Shown here piece by piece: positions 1-7,845 of a DNA stretch of 64,000 nucleotides. Below the pieces are notes generated by a model. The model did no database searches. It was not told the origin of the DNA and saw only the letters and a list, made by a program, of their open reading frames with translations. The stretch's first letter is position 1. Each line of letters starts with the position of its first letter. The DNA is from Streptomyces sp. NBC_01471 (lineage in GTDB: Bacteria > Actinomycetota > Actinomycetes > Streptomycetales > Streptomycetaceae): assembly GCF_041438865.1 (NCBI RefSeq), contig NZ_CP109450.1, forward strand, positions 62,001 through 126,000. The letters run 5' to 3'. The translations under genes were made by a program, and so were the position numbers.

Positions 1-761
1 GCGCCGTCGGGGAGCAGCTTGAGCTTCTCGGCGTCGATGAGGTGGTGGGTCTCGGGCGTGAGCCGGGCGTGCAGGCTCACCACACCGCTGCGCGCGAGGA
101 GTTGGTCGAGGGTAACCGGTTCGACGCCGTCGGCGCGGGCTGCGACGGGATCCGTGTACGGGTCGGCGACGAGGACGTGGGCGCCGAAGGCGCGCAGGAC
201 GCGGGCGACGATCCGGCCGATGGCCCCGTACCCCACGAGGCCGACGGTCGCGCCGTCGAGTTCGGTGCCCGCTTCGTCGTACGCGTAGAAGTCACCGCGC
301 CACGTGCCGCGCCTCAGCTCGGCGTCGGCTGTGGTGATCCGGCGCATGGCGGTCAGCATCAGGCCGACGGCGAACTCCGCTGCCGCCGGGGCGTTGCGTC
401 CCGGTGCGAAGGAGACGGCCACGCCGTGCCGGGTGGCGGCGCCGAGGTCGACGTTGACCGGGCCGCCCCGGGAGACGGCCACCATCCGCAGCTCGGGGCA
501 GGCGGCGAAGACCCGCTCGGTGAACGGGGCCATCTGGGTGACGCAGAGGGCTGCGCCGTCGAGGGCCTCGATCATCTGCTCCTCGGTGCCGCTTGCCTCG
601 TGGACATCGCCGACCGGACCGAAGGGCTCGTGCGGCCAGGGCAGGGTGAGTTCGCCGATCTGCACGCCGCCCGGCCCCTCCCCGGCGCCGAGCTCTTCGC
701 GCAGCGCGGTACGGAGCAGATCGGGGAGGACGAAGTGGTCACCGGCGGCGAGGATGCGCAT
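1..761 (-). CDS. D-isomer-specific 2-hydroxyacid dehydrogenase, C-terminus outside window
   Basis: NAD-dependent 2-hydroxyacid dehydrogenase, a family that interconverts 2-hydroxy and 2-oxo acids in the cytoplasm. The protein starts MRILAAGDHF. It carries a substrate-domain stretch with SRGGPVNVD, where the family's NVD/Arg region lies, then the Rossmann motif GLVGYGAIGR (GxGxxG) followed by an acidic ADPYTDP strand end. The C-terminal His/Glu region lies beyond the left edge. The ATG at 761-759 is the first in-frame start. It is divergent from the phosphatase/DeoR/permease/kinase run, which suggests a shared role in sugar-acid or polyol breakdown. The substrate cannot be told from sequence. 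Confidence 0.85.
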   Translation of the reverse strand, partial: MRILAAGDHFVLPDLLRTALREELGAGEGPGGVQIGELTLPWPHEPFGPVGDVHEASGTEEQMIEALDGAALCVTQMAPFTERVFAACPELRMVAVSRGGPVNVDLGAATRHGVAVSFAPGRNAPAAAEFAVGLMLTAMRRITTADAELRRGTWRGDFYAYDEAGTELDGATVGLVGYGAIGRIVARVLRAFGAHVLVADPYTDPVAARADGVEPVTLDQLLARSGVVSLHARLTPETHHLIDAEKLKLLPDG

Positions 762-945
762 GGGCTGGCCCTTCTTCGGGTCACGGGGGCACGTGCGTCA
801 GCGGTGCGCACCTGCCCGGCCGCTGCATCACTATCATGGGCGTTGATAGATTTAACATCATCGTTTTGAAGAATCAATGGGCCGACACGGTCCCGGGTGC
901 CACCGTCCCGGGCCGGTGGCACCCGCTGCGAGGGAGCGAGATCCG

Positions 946-1590
946 ATGGAGGCCCGACTGCTGCTGGTACGGCACGGTGAGACGCAGTGGCACGCGGAGA
1001 ACCGGTACGCGGGGGTCTCCGATGTGGCGCTGACCGCGAAGGGGGTGCAGCAGGCGGAGGACCTCGCGGGCTGGGCGCGACGGCGGGGCATCGACGCGGT
1101 GGCCAGCTCACCGGTCAGCCGGGCCCTCCTGACCGCCCGTCCGGCCGCGCGGGCGCTCGGCGCGGAGCCCGAGGTGGTCGATGAGCTCCGCGAGGTGGAC
1201 TTCGGCTGGGGCGAGGGCCGCACCATCGCGGAGATGACGGCCGAGGACCCCGAGGCGGTGCGGCGGTTCCACGAGGACGCGGAGTCCGGGGCCTTTCCCG
1301 GTTCCGAGGCGCCGTCGGCCGCCGCGGCCCGTGCGTCGCAGGCGCTGCGCGGTCTGGCCCGGCGCCACCGGGGGGCCACGGTCCTGGTGGTGGCGCACAA
1401 CACCCTGCTCCGCATGGCCCTCTGTTCGATGCTGGGCATTCCGGTGGGCCGCTACCGGCTGGTGTTCCCCCGGCTCGACAACGCGGCCGTGACGGAGATC
1501 GGGGTGAGCGGCGCCCGTACCGCCCTCCGGTCGCTGAACGTCCCCACCCGGCCGGCCCCTCCGGGCGGTACGCGAGACTTGGCCGTATGA
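946..1590 (+). CDS. histidine phosphatase family protein (phosphoglycerate mutase-like)
   Basis: A 214-residue cytoplasmic phosphatase of the histidine-phosphatase superfamily. It has the phospho-accepting LLVRHGE motif (Arg9-His10), a conserved Glu near residue 83 (REVDFG) and the second catalytic His at 151 in VVAHNT. I chose ATG 946 because AGGGAGCGAG sits just upstream; a longer reading from 877 has no ribosome site and a non-family N-terminus. Its stop overlaps the next gene's ATG (ATGA), so the two are probably translated together. In a kinase/permease locus it may remove phosphate from a sugar-phosphate intermediate, but family members vary widely in substrate. Confidence 0.88.
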   Translation: MEARLLLVRHGETQWHAENRYAGVSDVALTAKGVQQAEDLAGWARRRGIDAVASSPVSRALLTARPAARALGAEPEVVDELREVDFGWGEGRTIAEMTAEDPEAVRRFHEDAESGAFPGSEAPSAAAARASQALRGLARRHRGATVLVVAHNTLLRMALCSMLGIPVGRYRLVFPRLDNAAVTEIGVSGARTALRSLNVPTRPAPPGGTRDLAV

Positions 1591-2360
1591 CGACGACCGG
1601 CGCCCAGGCCCGCAGGCAGATCATCACGGAACACGTCCTGTCGAACGGGACCGCGAGCGGCGCCGAGCTGGCGGAGCTCACGGGCGTGAGCCTGATGACC
1701 GTGCACCGGGACCTGGACGAGCTGGCCAGGCGCGGGGTGCTGCGCCGGTTCAGAGGCGGGGTGTCCGCGCTGCCCTCGACCGTCTTCGAGTCCAGTCTCG
1801 ACTACCGGCTCGGTGTCAACACCACCGAGAAGGAGGCCGTCGCGAAGACCGCGGCCGAGCTGGTCGAACCGGGGATGTCGGTGATGCTGGACGACTCCAC
1901 GACCGCGCTCGCGCTGGCCGCGCTGCTGGTGGAGCTGGCGCCGCTGACGGTGGTGACCAATGCGAGGCGGGTCATCGACCTGTTCGCGGGCCGGGACGGG
2001 ATACGGCTGATATCGCTGGGCGGGGAGTACTCGCACCCTCATGACTCCTTCCTGGGCGTCGCCTGTCTGGAGGCCGTCGAAGCCCTCTCGGTGGACATGG
2101 TGCTGGTCTCCACGTCGGCGATGGACGCCCGGATGACGTACCACCAGGAGCAGGACGTGGTGCTGGTCAAGCGGGCGATGCTGGCTTCGGGCACCCGCAA
2201 GGTCCTGCTGATGGACCGCACGAAGCTGGCCAGGACTGCGCTCCACCGGCTCGGCCCGGTGGAGGACTTCGACCACCTCGTGGTGGACGACCGGGTGGAC
2301 GCGGAGCTGCTGGCCGCGCTGCGGGAGCGGACGGATGTCAGAGTCGCGGCTACGGGCTGA
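1587..2360 (+). CDS. DeoR-family transcriptional regulator
   Basis: A 257-residue repressor-type regulator. The N-terminal winged helix-turn-helix (about residues 8-60, ELTGVSLMTVHRDLDELA) is the DeoR signature and is followed by a DeoRC sensor domain (about 80-235) with phosphosugar-isomerase-like DDSTTALALA and LGGEYSH stretches. Such proteins usually sense a sugar phosphate and repress nearby catabolic genes. It overlaps the phosphatase by 4 bases and precedes the permease and kinase genes, its likely targets. The AT-rich gap 2361-2471 in front of the permease probably holds its operator. Confidence 0.92.
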   Translation: MTTTGAQARRQIITEHVLSNGTASGAELAELTGVSLMTVHRDLDELARRGVLRRFRGGVSALPSTVFESSLDYRLGVNTTEKEAVAKTAAELVEPGMSVMLDDSTTALALAALLVELAPLTVVTNARRVIDLFAGRDGIRLISLGGEYSHPHDSFLGVACLEAVEALSVDMVLVSTSAMDARMTYHQEQDVVLVKRAMLASGTRKVLLMDRTKLARTALHRLGPVEDFDHLVVDDRVDAELLAALRERTDVRVAATG

Positions 2361-2471
2361 CAGCAGGGCTTATTAAAGTATTGCGTGTTAATTTCACAGA
2401 GGTCATGATGCGTTCTCGTCGGGGCTGGTACGCCCGTGGGCCGATGACACCTCACTGTGGAGGCACGAGCT

Positions 2472-3806
2472 ATGCGCAGCACCGCCGCAAGCACCCCCGC
2501 ACGTACGGGAACGGTCTGGGACCGCGCCGGTATCCCCCGGCCGCTCCTGTTCGGCTTCATCGGGGTTCTGATCTTCATGATCGGCGACGGGGTCGAGTCC
2601 GGGTTCATCGCTCCGTTCATCAAGGCCAACGGCGCCGGCAGCGAAGTCCGTGCGAGCTATGTGATCACGGCCTACGGCGTAACCGTCATGCTCGCCTCCT
2701 GGCTGTCGGGAGCGCTGTCCGAGCTGTGGGGGCCGCGCCGGGTGATGCAGATCGGGCTGACCGTCTGGATCGTCTTCGACGTGCTGTTCCTCTCGCTCGG
2801 CGCCGCGCAGGGCAACTACCCGCTGATGCTGGTCTTCTACGGGCTGCGCGGCTTCGGCTATCCGCTCTTCGCCTTCTCGTTCCTGGTGTGGGTGACCGCG
2901 ACCGCGCCGGTGGCCAGGCTGGGGGCGGCCGTCGGCTGGTTCTACTTCGCCTTCACGGGCGGGCTCCCGACACTCGGCTCACTCACCGCGTCCGTCACCA
3001 ACCCGCTGTTCGGCAAGTTCGGCACGCTGTGGATCGCGCTCGGCGTGATCGCGGTGGGCGGGGCCTTCTGTCTCCTGGGGGTCCGCGAACGGACCGGCTT
3101 CTCGCGGCTGGCACCAACCGGGGTCCGGCCCGTCCAGTCGCTGACCCGCAGCCTCTCCATCGCCTGGACCCATCCGAAGGTCACCATCGGCTGCGTCGTC
3201 CGCATCATCAACACCGCACCGCAGTTCGGCCTCTGGGTGATCCTGCCCGCGTTCTTCACCGACGAGATGGGCTTCACGGACGGCGACTGGCTGCGGCTGC
3301 TGTCGATCATGTTCGCCACCAACATCTTCTTCAACCTGCTCTTCGGCGTGGTCAGCGACCGGATCGGCTGGCGCACCACCATCGGCTGGTTCGGTGCGGT
3401 GGGCTGTGCGCTGAGCGTCCTCGCGCTGTACTTCGTGCCGAAGCTGCTGACCGGGAACTACTGGGTCGCGGTCGGTGTCGGCATGGTCTACGGCGCCACG
3501 CTCGCCGGGTTCGTGCCCATCTCCGCGCTGATGCCGTCGCTGGCACCCGGGAACAAGGGCGGTGCGATGGCCCTGCTCAACCTGGGCGCGGGCGGGGCCG
3601 CCTTCGTCGGTCCAGCGATCGTGTCGCTCTTCCTCGGCCCGCTGGGCCGGGACGGGGTGGTCCTGATCTTCGCCGGTCTGTATGTCGTCGCCGCTGTCCT
3701 GACGCTCTTCCTGAGGCTGCCGAAGGCCTCGGAGGAGGCCATCCAGCAGGGCAAGTCCCTGCACGAGGCCACCGGCGACGAACCGCTCACCGCGCCCGCG
3801 ACCTGA
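2472..3806 (+). CDS. MFS transporter, RbtT/DalT/CsbX-like polyol permease
   Basis: A 444-residue, about 12-segment major facilitator. The N-terminal half (FGFIGVLIFMIGDGVESGF, then the motif A-like ALSELWGPRRVMQIG) resembles the ribitol/arabinitol permease branch (RbtT/DalT/CsbX). Start is ATG 2472, placed 8 bases after GGAGG at 2459-2463; a GTG at 2457 would overlap that site. It lies between the DeoR regulator and an FGGY kinase, the usual layout of pentitol or tetritol uptake followed by phosphorylation. The MFS family is firm; the polyol substrate is inferred from similarity and context. Confidence 0.85.
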   Translation: MRSTAASTPARTGTVWDRAGIPRPLLFGFIGVLIFMIGDGVESGFIAPFIKANGAGSEVRASYVITAYGVTVMLASWLSGALSELWGPRRVMQIGLTVWIVFDVLFLSLGAAQGNYPLMLVFYGLRGFGYPLFAFSFLVWVTATAPVARLGAAVGWFYFAFTGGLPTLGSLTASVTNPLFGKFGTLWIALGVIAVGGAFCLLGVRERTGFSRLAPTGVRPVQSLTRSLSIAWTHPKVTIGCVVRIINTAPQFGLWVILPAFFTDEMGFTDGDWLRLLSIMFATNIFFNLLFGVVSDRIGWRTTIGWFGAVGCALSVLALYFVPKLLTGNYWVAVGVGMVYGATLAGFVPISALMPSLAPGNKGGAMALLNLGAGGAAFVGPAIVSLFLGPLGRDGVVLIFAGLYVVAAVLTLFLRLPKASEEAIQQGKSLHEATGDEPLTAPAT

Positions 3807-3820
3807 CCGCGTCCGCGCAG

Positions 3821-3855
3821 TCGCCCTCGCCCTCGCCCTCGCCCTCGCCCTCGCC
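3821..3855. repeat. hexanucleotide tandem repeat (TCGCCC)n
   Basis: Five full copies of TCGCCC plus five further matching bases, in the 72-base gap between the permease stop and the kinase ribosome site (AGAGGA at 3861-3866). It is a simple-sequence repeat that could change length by replication slippage and so alter permease-kinase spacing. Confidence 0.9.
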
Positions 3856-3878
3856 ACAAGAGAGGACCCCCTCCGCAG

Positions 3879-5348
3879 ATGAGTTCCGCCCCAGGTGCCC
3901 GGCCCGCGCCCGTGCCCGTCGTCGCGGGCGTCGATGTGGCCACCGCCGCGGTGCGGGTGGTGTGCGCCGACGCCCATGGCCGGGTCCTCGCCGAGGGGCG
4001 GGCCCCGATCGCCCCGCCGGAGCGCGGCGAGGGCGGCCGCAGCGAGCAGGACGCCCGGTCCTGGTGGCCCGCGACGGCGGCCGCCCTGCGGCAGGCGACC
4101 GGCGCGCTGCCCGGCGGTGGCCGTGAGGTGGCCGCCGTCGCCGTGTCCGCCACCTCGGGGACCCTGGTGCTGGCCGGTCCTGACGGGGAGCCGGCCGGAC
4201 CGGCCCTGATGTACGACGACCGGAGCGCCGCCGGCGTCAACGCCCGCGCCCAGGAGCTGGGCGCGACCCGCTGGCGGGCGCTGGGGCTGACCGTCGGGCC
4301 GACGGCGGCGCTGGGGAAGCTGGTGGGGTACGCGGCCCGGGCCCTCCCGGGCCAGCTGGTGCTGCACACCCCTGACCTGCTCGGCCTCAGGCTCACCGGC
4401 CATCCGGTGGCCACCGACTGGAGCCATGCGCTGAAGTCCGGTTACGACCCGCGCGCGGGCGAGTGGGCCACCGAGGTCTTCGACGCGTTCGATGTGTCCT
4501 CCCGGCTGCTGCCCGTCGTCCAGGCCCCCGGCACGCGGAGCGGAGCGGTGTCGGCACGGGCCGCCGCCGACACCGGGCTGCCCGTCGGCTGCGAGGTCCG
4601 GCTCGGGATGACGGACGGCTGTGCGGGCCAGATCGCCACCGGCGCGGTCGACCCGGGCCGGTTCGTCGGCGTGCTGGGGACGACGTACGTACTCAAGGGC
4701 GTGACCCGCGAGTTGGTCACCGACCCGGCGGGCGCGGTCTACAGCCATCGCCATCCGGACGGCTGGTGGCTGCCGGGCGGTGCGTCGAACACGGGCGGCG
4801 AAGCCGTCGCCGGGGTGGACGCGGCCCGGCTGCCCGGTCTGGACGCGTCGGCGGAGGCACGGGGTCCGGCCGGCTGTCTGGTCTACCCGCTGCGCCGCGA
4901 GGGCGAGCGGTTCCCCTTCGTCTCCGGCGCGGCACGCGGCTTCCGCGTCGGTACGCCGCAGGACGAGGCGGACGAGCACCGGGCAGTGCTGGAGGGGGTG
5001 GCCTTCCTGGAGCGGCTGGCCGTGGAGCGGGTGCAGGCGCTGGGGATCGAGGTGCGGGGCCCGCTGTACGCGGCGGGCGGCGGCAGCCGCAGCGCCGTGT
5101 GGAACCGCATCCGGGCGACCGTCCTCAACAGGCCGCTGAGCGTGGCGGAACGGGCCGAGACAGCCTTCGGAGCGGCCCTGCTGGCCGCATCGGGCACGCT
5201 CCACCCGGACCTCTCCACAGCCGTGGCAGCCATGGCGGGCGCGGGGCGGACGGTCGATCCGGTGGAGGCGGAGCGGGCCGCACTCGACGCTTCGTACGGG
5301 CGGTTCCTCGCCGAACTGCGGTCACGGGGGTGGCTGGGCACGGCATGA
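3879..5348 (+). CDS. FGGY-family carbohydrate kinase
   Basis: A 489-residue cytoplasmic sugar/polyol kinase with the two-domain FGGY fold. Visible elements are the N-terminal ATPase-type loop GVDVATAAVR (about 17-26), the probable catalytic Asp246 in GMTDGCAGQIATG, the GVLGTTYVLKG adenosine-side strand, and the C-terminal signature AAGGGSRSAVWNRI. Length is typical. Start is ATG 3879 with AGAGGA 12 bases upstream. It follows the permease and probably phosphorylates what that imports. It could equally be a xylulokinase-, ribulokinase- or tetritol-kinase-like enzyme; specificity is not readable here. Confidence 0.88.
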   Translation: MSSAPGARPAPVPVVAGVDVATAAVRVVCADAHGRVLAEGRAPIAPPERGEGGRSEQDARSWWPATAAALRQATGALPGGGREVAAVAVSATSGTLVLAGPDGEPAGPALMYDDRSAAGVNARAQELGATRWRALGLTVGPTAALGKLVGYAARALPGQLVLHTPDLLGLRLTGHPVATDWSHALKSGYDPRAGEWATEVFDAFDVSSRLLPVVQAPGTRSGAVSARAAADTGLPVGCEVRLGMTDGCAGQIATGAVDPGRFVGVLGTTYVLKGVTRELVTDPAGAVYSHRHPDGWWLPGGASNTGGEAVAGVDAARLPGLDASAEARGPAGCLVYPLRREGERFPFVSGAARGFRVGTPQDEADEHRAVLEGVAFLERLAVERVQALGIEVRGPLYAAGGGSRSAVWNRIRATVLNRPLSVAERAETAFGAALLAASGTLHPDLSTAVAAMAGAGRTVDPVEAERAALDASYGRFLAELRSRGWLGTA

Positions 5349-5425
5349 AGGACGGCCGGGGCGCTGTCGCCCGGACGGGCCGGTGGACGCTGTGGGCGAA
5401 GCCGGCCCGAAGGCGGAGCACCGTA

Positions 5426-5917
5426 CTACGGGAAGCGCCGGACGAAGCGGCGCTGCCAGGGGGTCTCCACGGCGTGCGGGTCGTAGCGCTCGCGGACGTA
5501 CCCGACTGCCTCGGCTCCCGGCACTCCGTCCAGCACCGCGAGACAGGCGAGAGCCGTGCCGGTGCGGCCGCGGCCGCCGTGGCAGGCGACCTCGACGCGC
5601 TCGCCCGCCGCGCGTTCCCATGCCTCGCGCAGGGCGCCCGCCGCGGCGGCGCGGTCGGCAGGCAGCCGGAAGTCGGGCCAGCGGATCCAGCGCGACTCCC
5701 AGTCGACGGCGGACGGTTCACGGCCCAGGAGGTACAGGGCGAAGGTGGGCGTGGGGCCCGCGGGGAGCGGCCGGCTCAGCCCCCTCCCCCGGATCAGCCG
5801 GCCCGACGGCAGTCGCAGTACGCCCGCCGCCGAAGGGTCCCAGGTCTCGACCGGTTCCTGCACCGCACCTCCACGGATCTGCCCGGGCCGCTCCACGGCG
5901 GCTCCGCTCCGGTTCAT
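5426..5917 (-). CDS. protein-tyrosine/dual-specificity phosphatase family protein
   Basis: A 163-residue cytoplasmic phosphatase. The P-loop CHGGRGRTG (Cys-X5-Arg) near residues 110-118 is diagnostic of cysteine-based tyrosine or dual-specificity phosphatases. Upstream, a WPDF stretch (about 84-87) fits the general-acid Asp loop, and the C-terminus is RRFVRRFP. I chose ATG 5917 because the longer open frame upstream is low-complexity shadow. It is convergent with the FGGY kinase and next to an AraC gene on the same strand. The substrate is unknown: phosphotyrosine, phosphoinositide or nucleotide are all possible. Confidence 0.8.
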   Translation of the reverse strand: MNRSGAAVERPGQIRGGAVQEPVETWDPSAAGVLRLPSGRLIRGRGLSRPLPAGPTPTFALYLLGREPSAVDWESRWIRWPDFRLPADRAAAAGALREAWERAAGERVEVACHGGRGRTGTALACLAVLDGVPGAEAVGYVRERYDPHAVETPWQRRFVRRFP

Positions 5918-6066
5918 CTTCGCACCGCCCGGAGCCTGCCGGCGGTCGCTGCGCGGGGCCGGGAGACCCGGCCGTGCCGCGGAAGCTGCTGGTCGACCGC
6001 GTCCAGCGCAGCGGGAGCTGGTGGCATGGCAGGGCCGGCGCGTCCGGGTGTCCGCCGGACGCGTCC

Positions 6067-6849
6067 TCAGAACCGGCGCTGCTGAGTCCTGAACGCCGTC
6101 GGCGGGACCCCGACGCGGCGGGTGAACAGCCGGGTGAAATAGCCGGAGTCGGTGAAGCCGGTCCGGCGGGCGACCGCCGACACCGTCAGATCGCTCTCCG
6201 CGAGCAGTTCCTTGGCGCGGCTGATCCGCACCCGCTGTACGTACTCCTTCGGACCGCACCCCGCAGCCGTCCGTACCGCTGTCCGCAGCGCTTCCCCGGT
6301 CAGGCCGAGGGTGCGGGCCAGCTGGGCCACGGACACCGGCCGCCCTGCCTCCCGGGCCAGGGCCGCCAGCACCGGGTCCTCGGCGGCCGGGCGGCCGAGA
6401 GTGACGATCAGGTCGTGGACCGCGGCCGCCGCGGCGGTGTCCGGATCGGCCCCGCCGACACAGCGGCGGAGCCGGCCGAAGGAGCGGAGGGCGGCCATCA
6501 GGTCGCTCAACGCCCCTACGCCGGGAGGCAGATAGCCCAGGTCCGCGTAGCCGTCGGCCGCGGAACCGTCGAACAGCGCCCAGTGCTCGGTCCAGCCGTC
6601 ACCGTCGGGGCCGTAGGAGTGCGGGAGACCGGCGGGCAGTCTCAGCAGCGCGGGCGCCTCGACCGGCTCCCCGTTGCAGCTGCCCCGGCCGGCGGTGACC
6701 AGAACCACCGCATGACAGTCCAGGGTCCGCCCGCGCACCTGCGGGAGCGGTCCGTCCTGGGCACCGGTACCGAGGCAGACGAGCCCCAGCCGCCGGTGCG
6801 GACCGGCCGGGGTGAGGTAGCGGCACCAGCCTGACACGCGCGCCAGCAT
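6067..6849 (-). CDS. AraC-family transcriptional regulator with N-terminal cupin
   Basis: A 260-residue regulator. The N-terminal half is a cupin-like sensor (AVVLVTAGRGS, then LRLPAGLPHSYGP). The C-terminal 100 residues hold two AraC helix-turn-helix units (SVAQLARTLGLTGEALR and LTVSAVARRTGFTDSGYFTRLF), and it ends FRTQQRRF. Start is ATG 6849; ATG 6900 in the same frame is an alternative and neither has a strong ribosome site. It is divergent from the dioxygenase gene at 6936 across under 90 bases, so it most likely controls that gene and itself. Confidence 0.85.
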   Translation of the reverse strand: MLARVSGWCRYLTPAGPHRRLGLVCLGTGAQDGPLPQVRGRTLDCHAVVLVTAGRGSCNGEPVEAPALLRLPAGLPHSYGPDGDGWTEHWALFDGSAADGYADLGYLPPGVGALSDLMAALRSFGRLRRCVGGADPDTAAAAAVHDLIVTLGRPAAEDPVLAALAREAGRPVSVAQLARTLGLTGEALRTAVRTAAGCGPKEYVQRVRISRAKELLAESDLTVSAVARRTGFTDSGYFTRLFTRRVGVPPTAFRTQQRRF

Positions 6850-6935
6850 AGAGGGCCCGCCGTCGCACGGAAGTCCCCGTACCGGCGGGGTTTTGTCCAT
6901 GCCCGAGGCGGACCCGCTCGGCGAACCTGGCTGCC

Positions 6936-7799
6936 ATGACCACAGCACGTGTCACAGTCCCGGCCCCGTCCGCCCCGCTGACCTCCAACGGCTACGTGCT
7001 CGACCGGCGCCCGGAACGGCTCGGCCCGCTCGAACCCGTCCCCGACGGCGAGCGCCACGACCGCGAGGCGCTCCGGCTCAGGCTGCGCCGTGACGGCTAC
7101 CTCTTCCTGCGCGGCGCCCTGGACCCCGAGCGGGTCCGCTCCTTCCGGCGTCACTACTTCCGCGCGCTGGCACACACCGGTCTGCGCGAGACGGGGCCCG
7201 GCCGGACCGACCGGGCGGCGCTGCGTCACACGCTCTTCCGCGAGATCGTGCCCGGCGCGCGCTACCGGGAGTTCTGCGAGCAGCCCGCGATCCGCGACTG
7301 GTACGCGTGGTTCCTGGACTCCCCCGTCCATCTGCACCGGCGAAAAATCATCAGGCACCTGCGGGCGGGCGAGAACGGGATCGGCACAGCCACCCAGGCC
7401 CACTACGACCTGGTGTACCTGCGCGAGGGGACCGAGCGGGTGCTCAGCTCCTGGATCCCGCTCGGTGACTGCCCGCTGTCCCGGGGCGGGCTCGTCTATC
7501 TGGAAGGCAGCCACCGACGGGTGTACGAGGAGGAACGCGCCGGTGTTCTGCGCAGGCCTGCGGCCTCCCTCACCGCCGACCTGCCCGGCCTCGCCGACGA
7601 GTACGACGCCCGCTGGCTGGTCGCCGACTACGCGGCGGGCGACATGGTCGTACACAGCGCCTATCTGGTGCACGCCGCGCTGGACAACACCGACCCCGGG
7701 GGGGTGGCCCGGCTGTCCACGGACATCCGCTACCAGCGCTCGGGCGATCCGGTGGACCTGCGGTGGCAGCACGACTGGCATCCGGACGACGGGCTGTAG
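6936..7799 (+). CDS. phytanoyl-CoA dioxygenase (PhyH) family protein
   Basis: A 287-residue Fe(II)/2-oxoglutarate oxygenase. The facial triad is visible: His156 and Asp158 in AHYDL and His246 in LVHAALDN, with Arg259 (ARLSTDIRYQ) as the likely 2-oxoglutarate ligand. The N-terminal RRDGYLFLRGALDPE stretch is typical of PhyH proteins. It is expected to hydroxylate a small molecule in the cytoplasm. Its substrate is unknown, and the AraC gene next door with a sugar- or acid-sensing cupin is the only contextual clue. It converges on the exporter-like gene ending at 7846. Confidence 0.88.
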   Translation: MTTARVTVPAPSAPLTSNGYVLDRRPERLGPLEPVPDGERHDREALRLRLRRDGYLFLRGALDPERVRSFRRHYFRALAHTGLRETGPGRTDRAALRHTLFREIVPGARYREFCEQPAIRDWYAWFLDSPVHLHRRKIIRHLRAGENGIGTATQAHYDLVYLREGTERVLSSWIPLGDCPLSRGGLVYLEGSHRRVYEEERAGVLRRPAASLTADLPGLADEYDARWLVADYAAGDMVVHSAYLVHAALDNTDPGGVARLSTDIRYQRSGDPVDLRWQHDWHPDDGL

Positions 7800-7845
7800 C
7801 CCGGCCGACAGCCCCCGGGCCGGGGCCCCGGGTTGTCCCGCCCGC

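Noticed and set aside
2979..5204. 741-codon open frame on the minus strand across permease and kinase genes
   Set aside because: Shadow of two well-supported plus-strand genes: Arg/Pro/Gly/His-rich composition, no ribosome site, no recognisable domain.
5349..5425. Imperfect GC-rich hairpin between kinase and tyrosine phosphatase
   Set aside because: Arms do not match well enough (bulges, short stem) to call a terminator, although one is expected here.
7800..7845. CCCCGGG-rich hairpin between PhyH and FUSC genes
   Set aside because: Low-complexity C/G runs give several weak alternatives; no single convincing stem.
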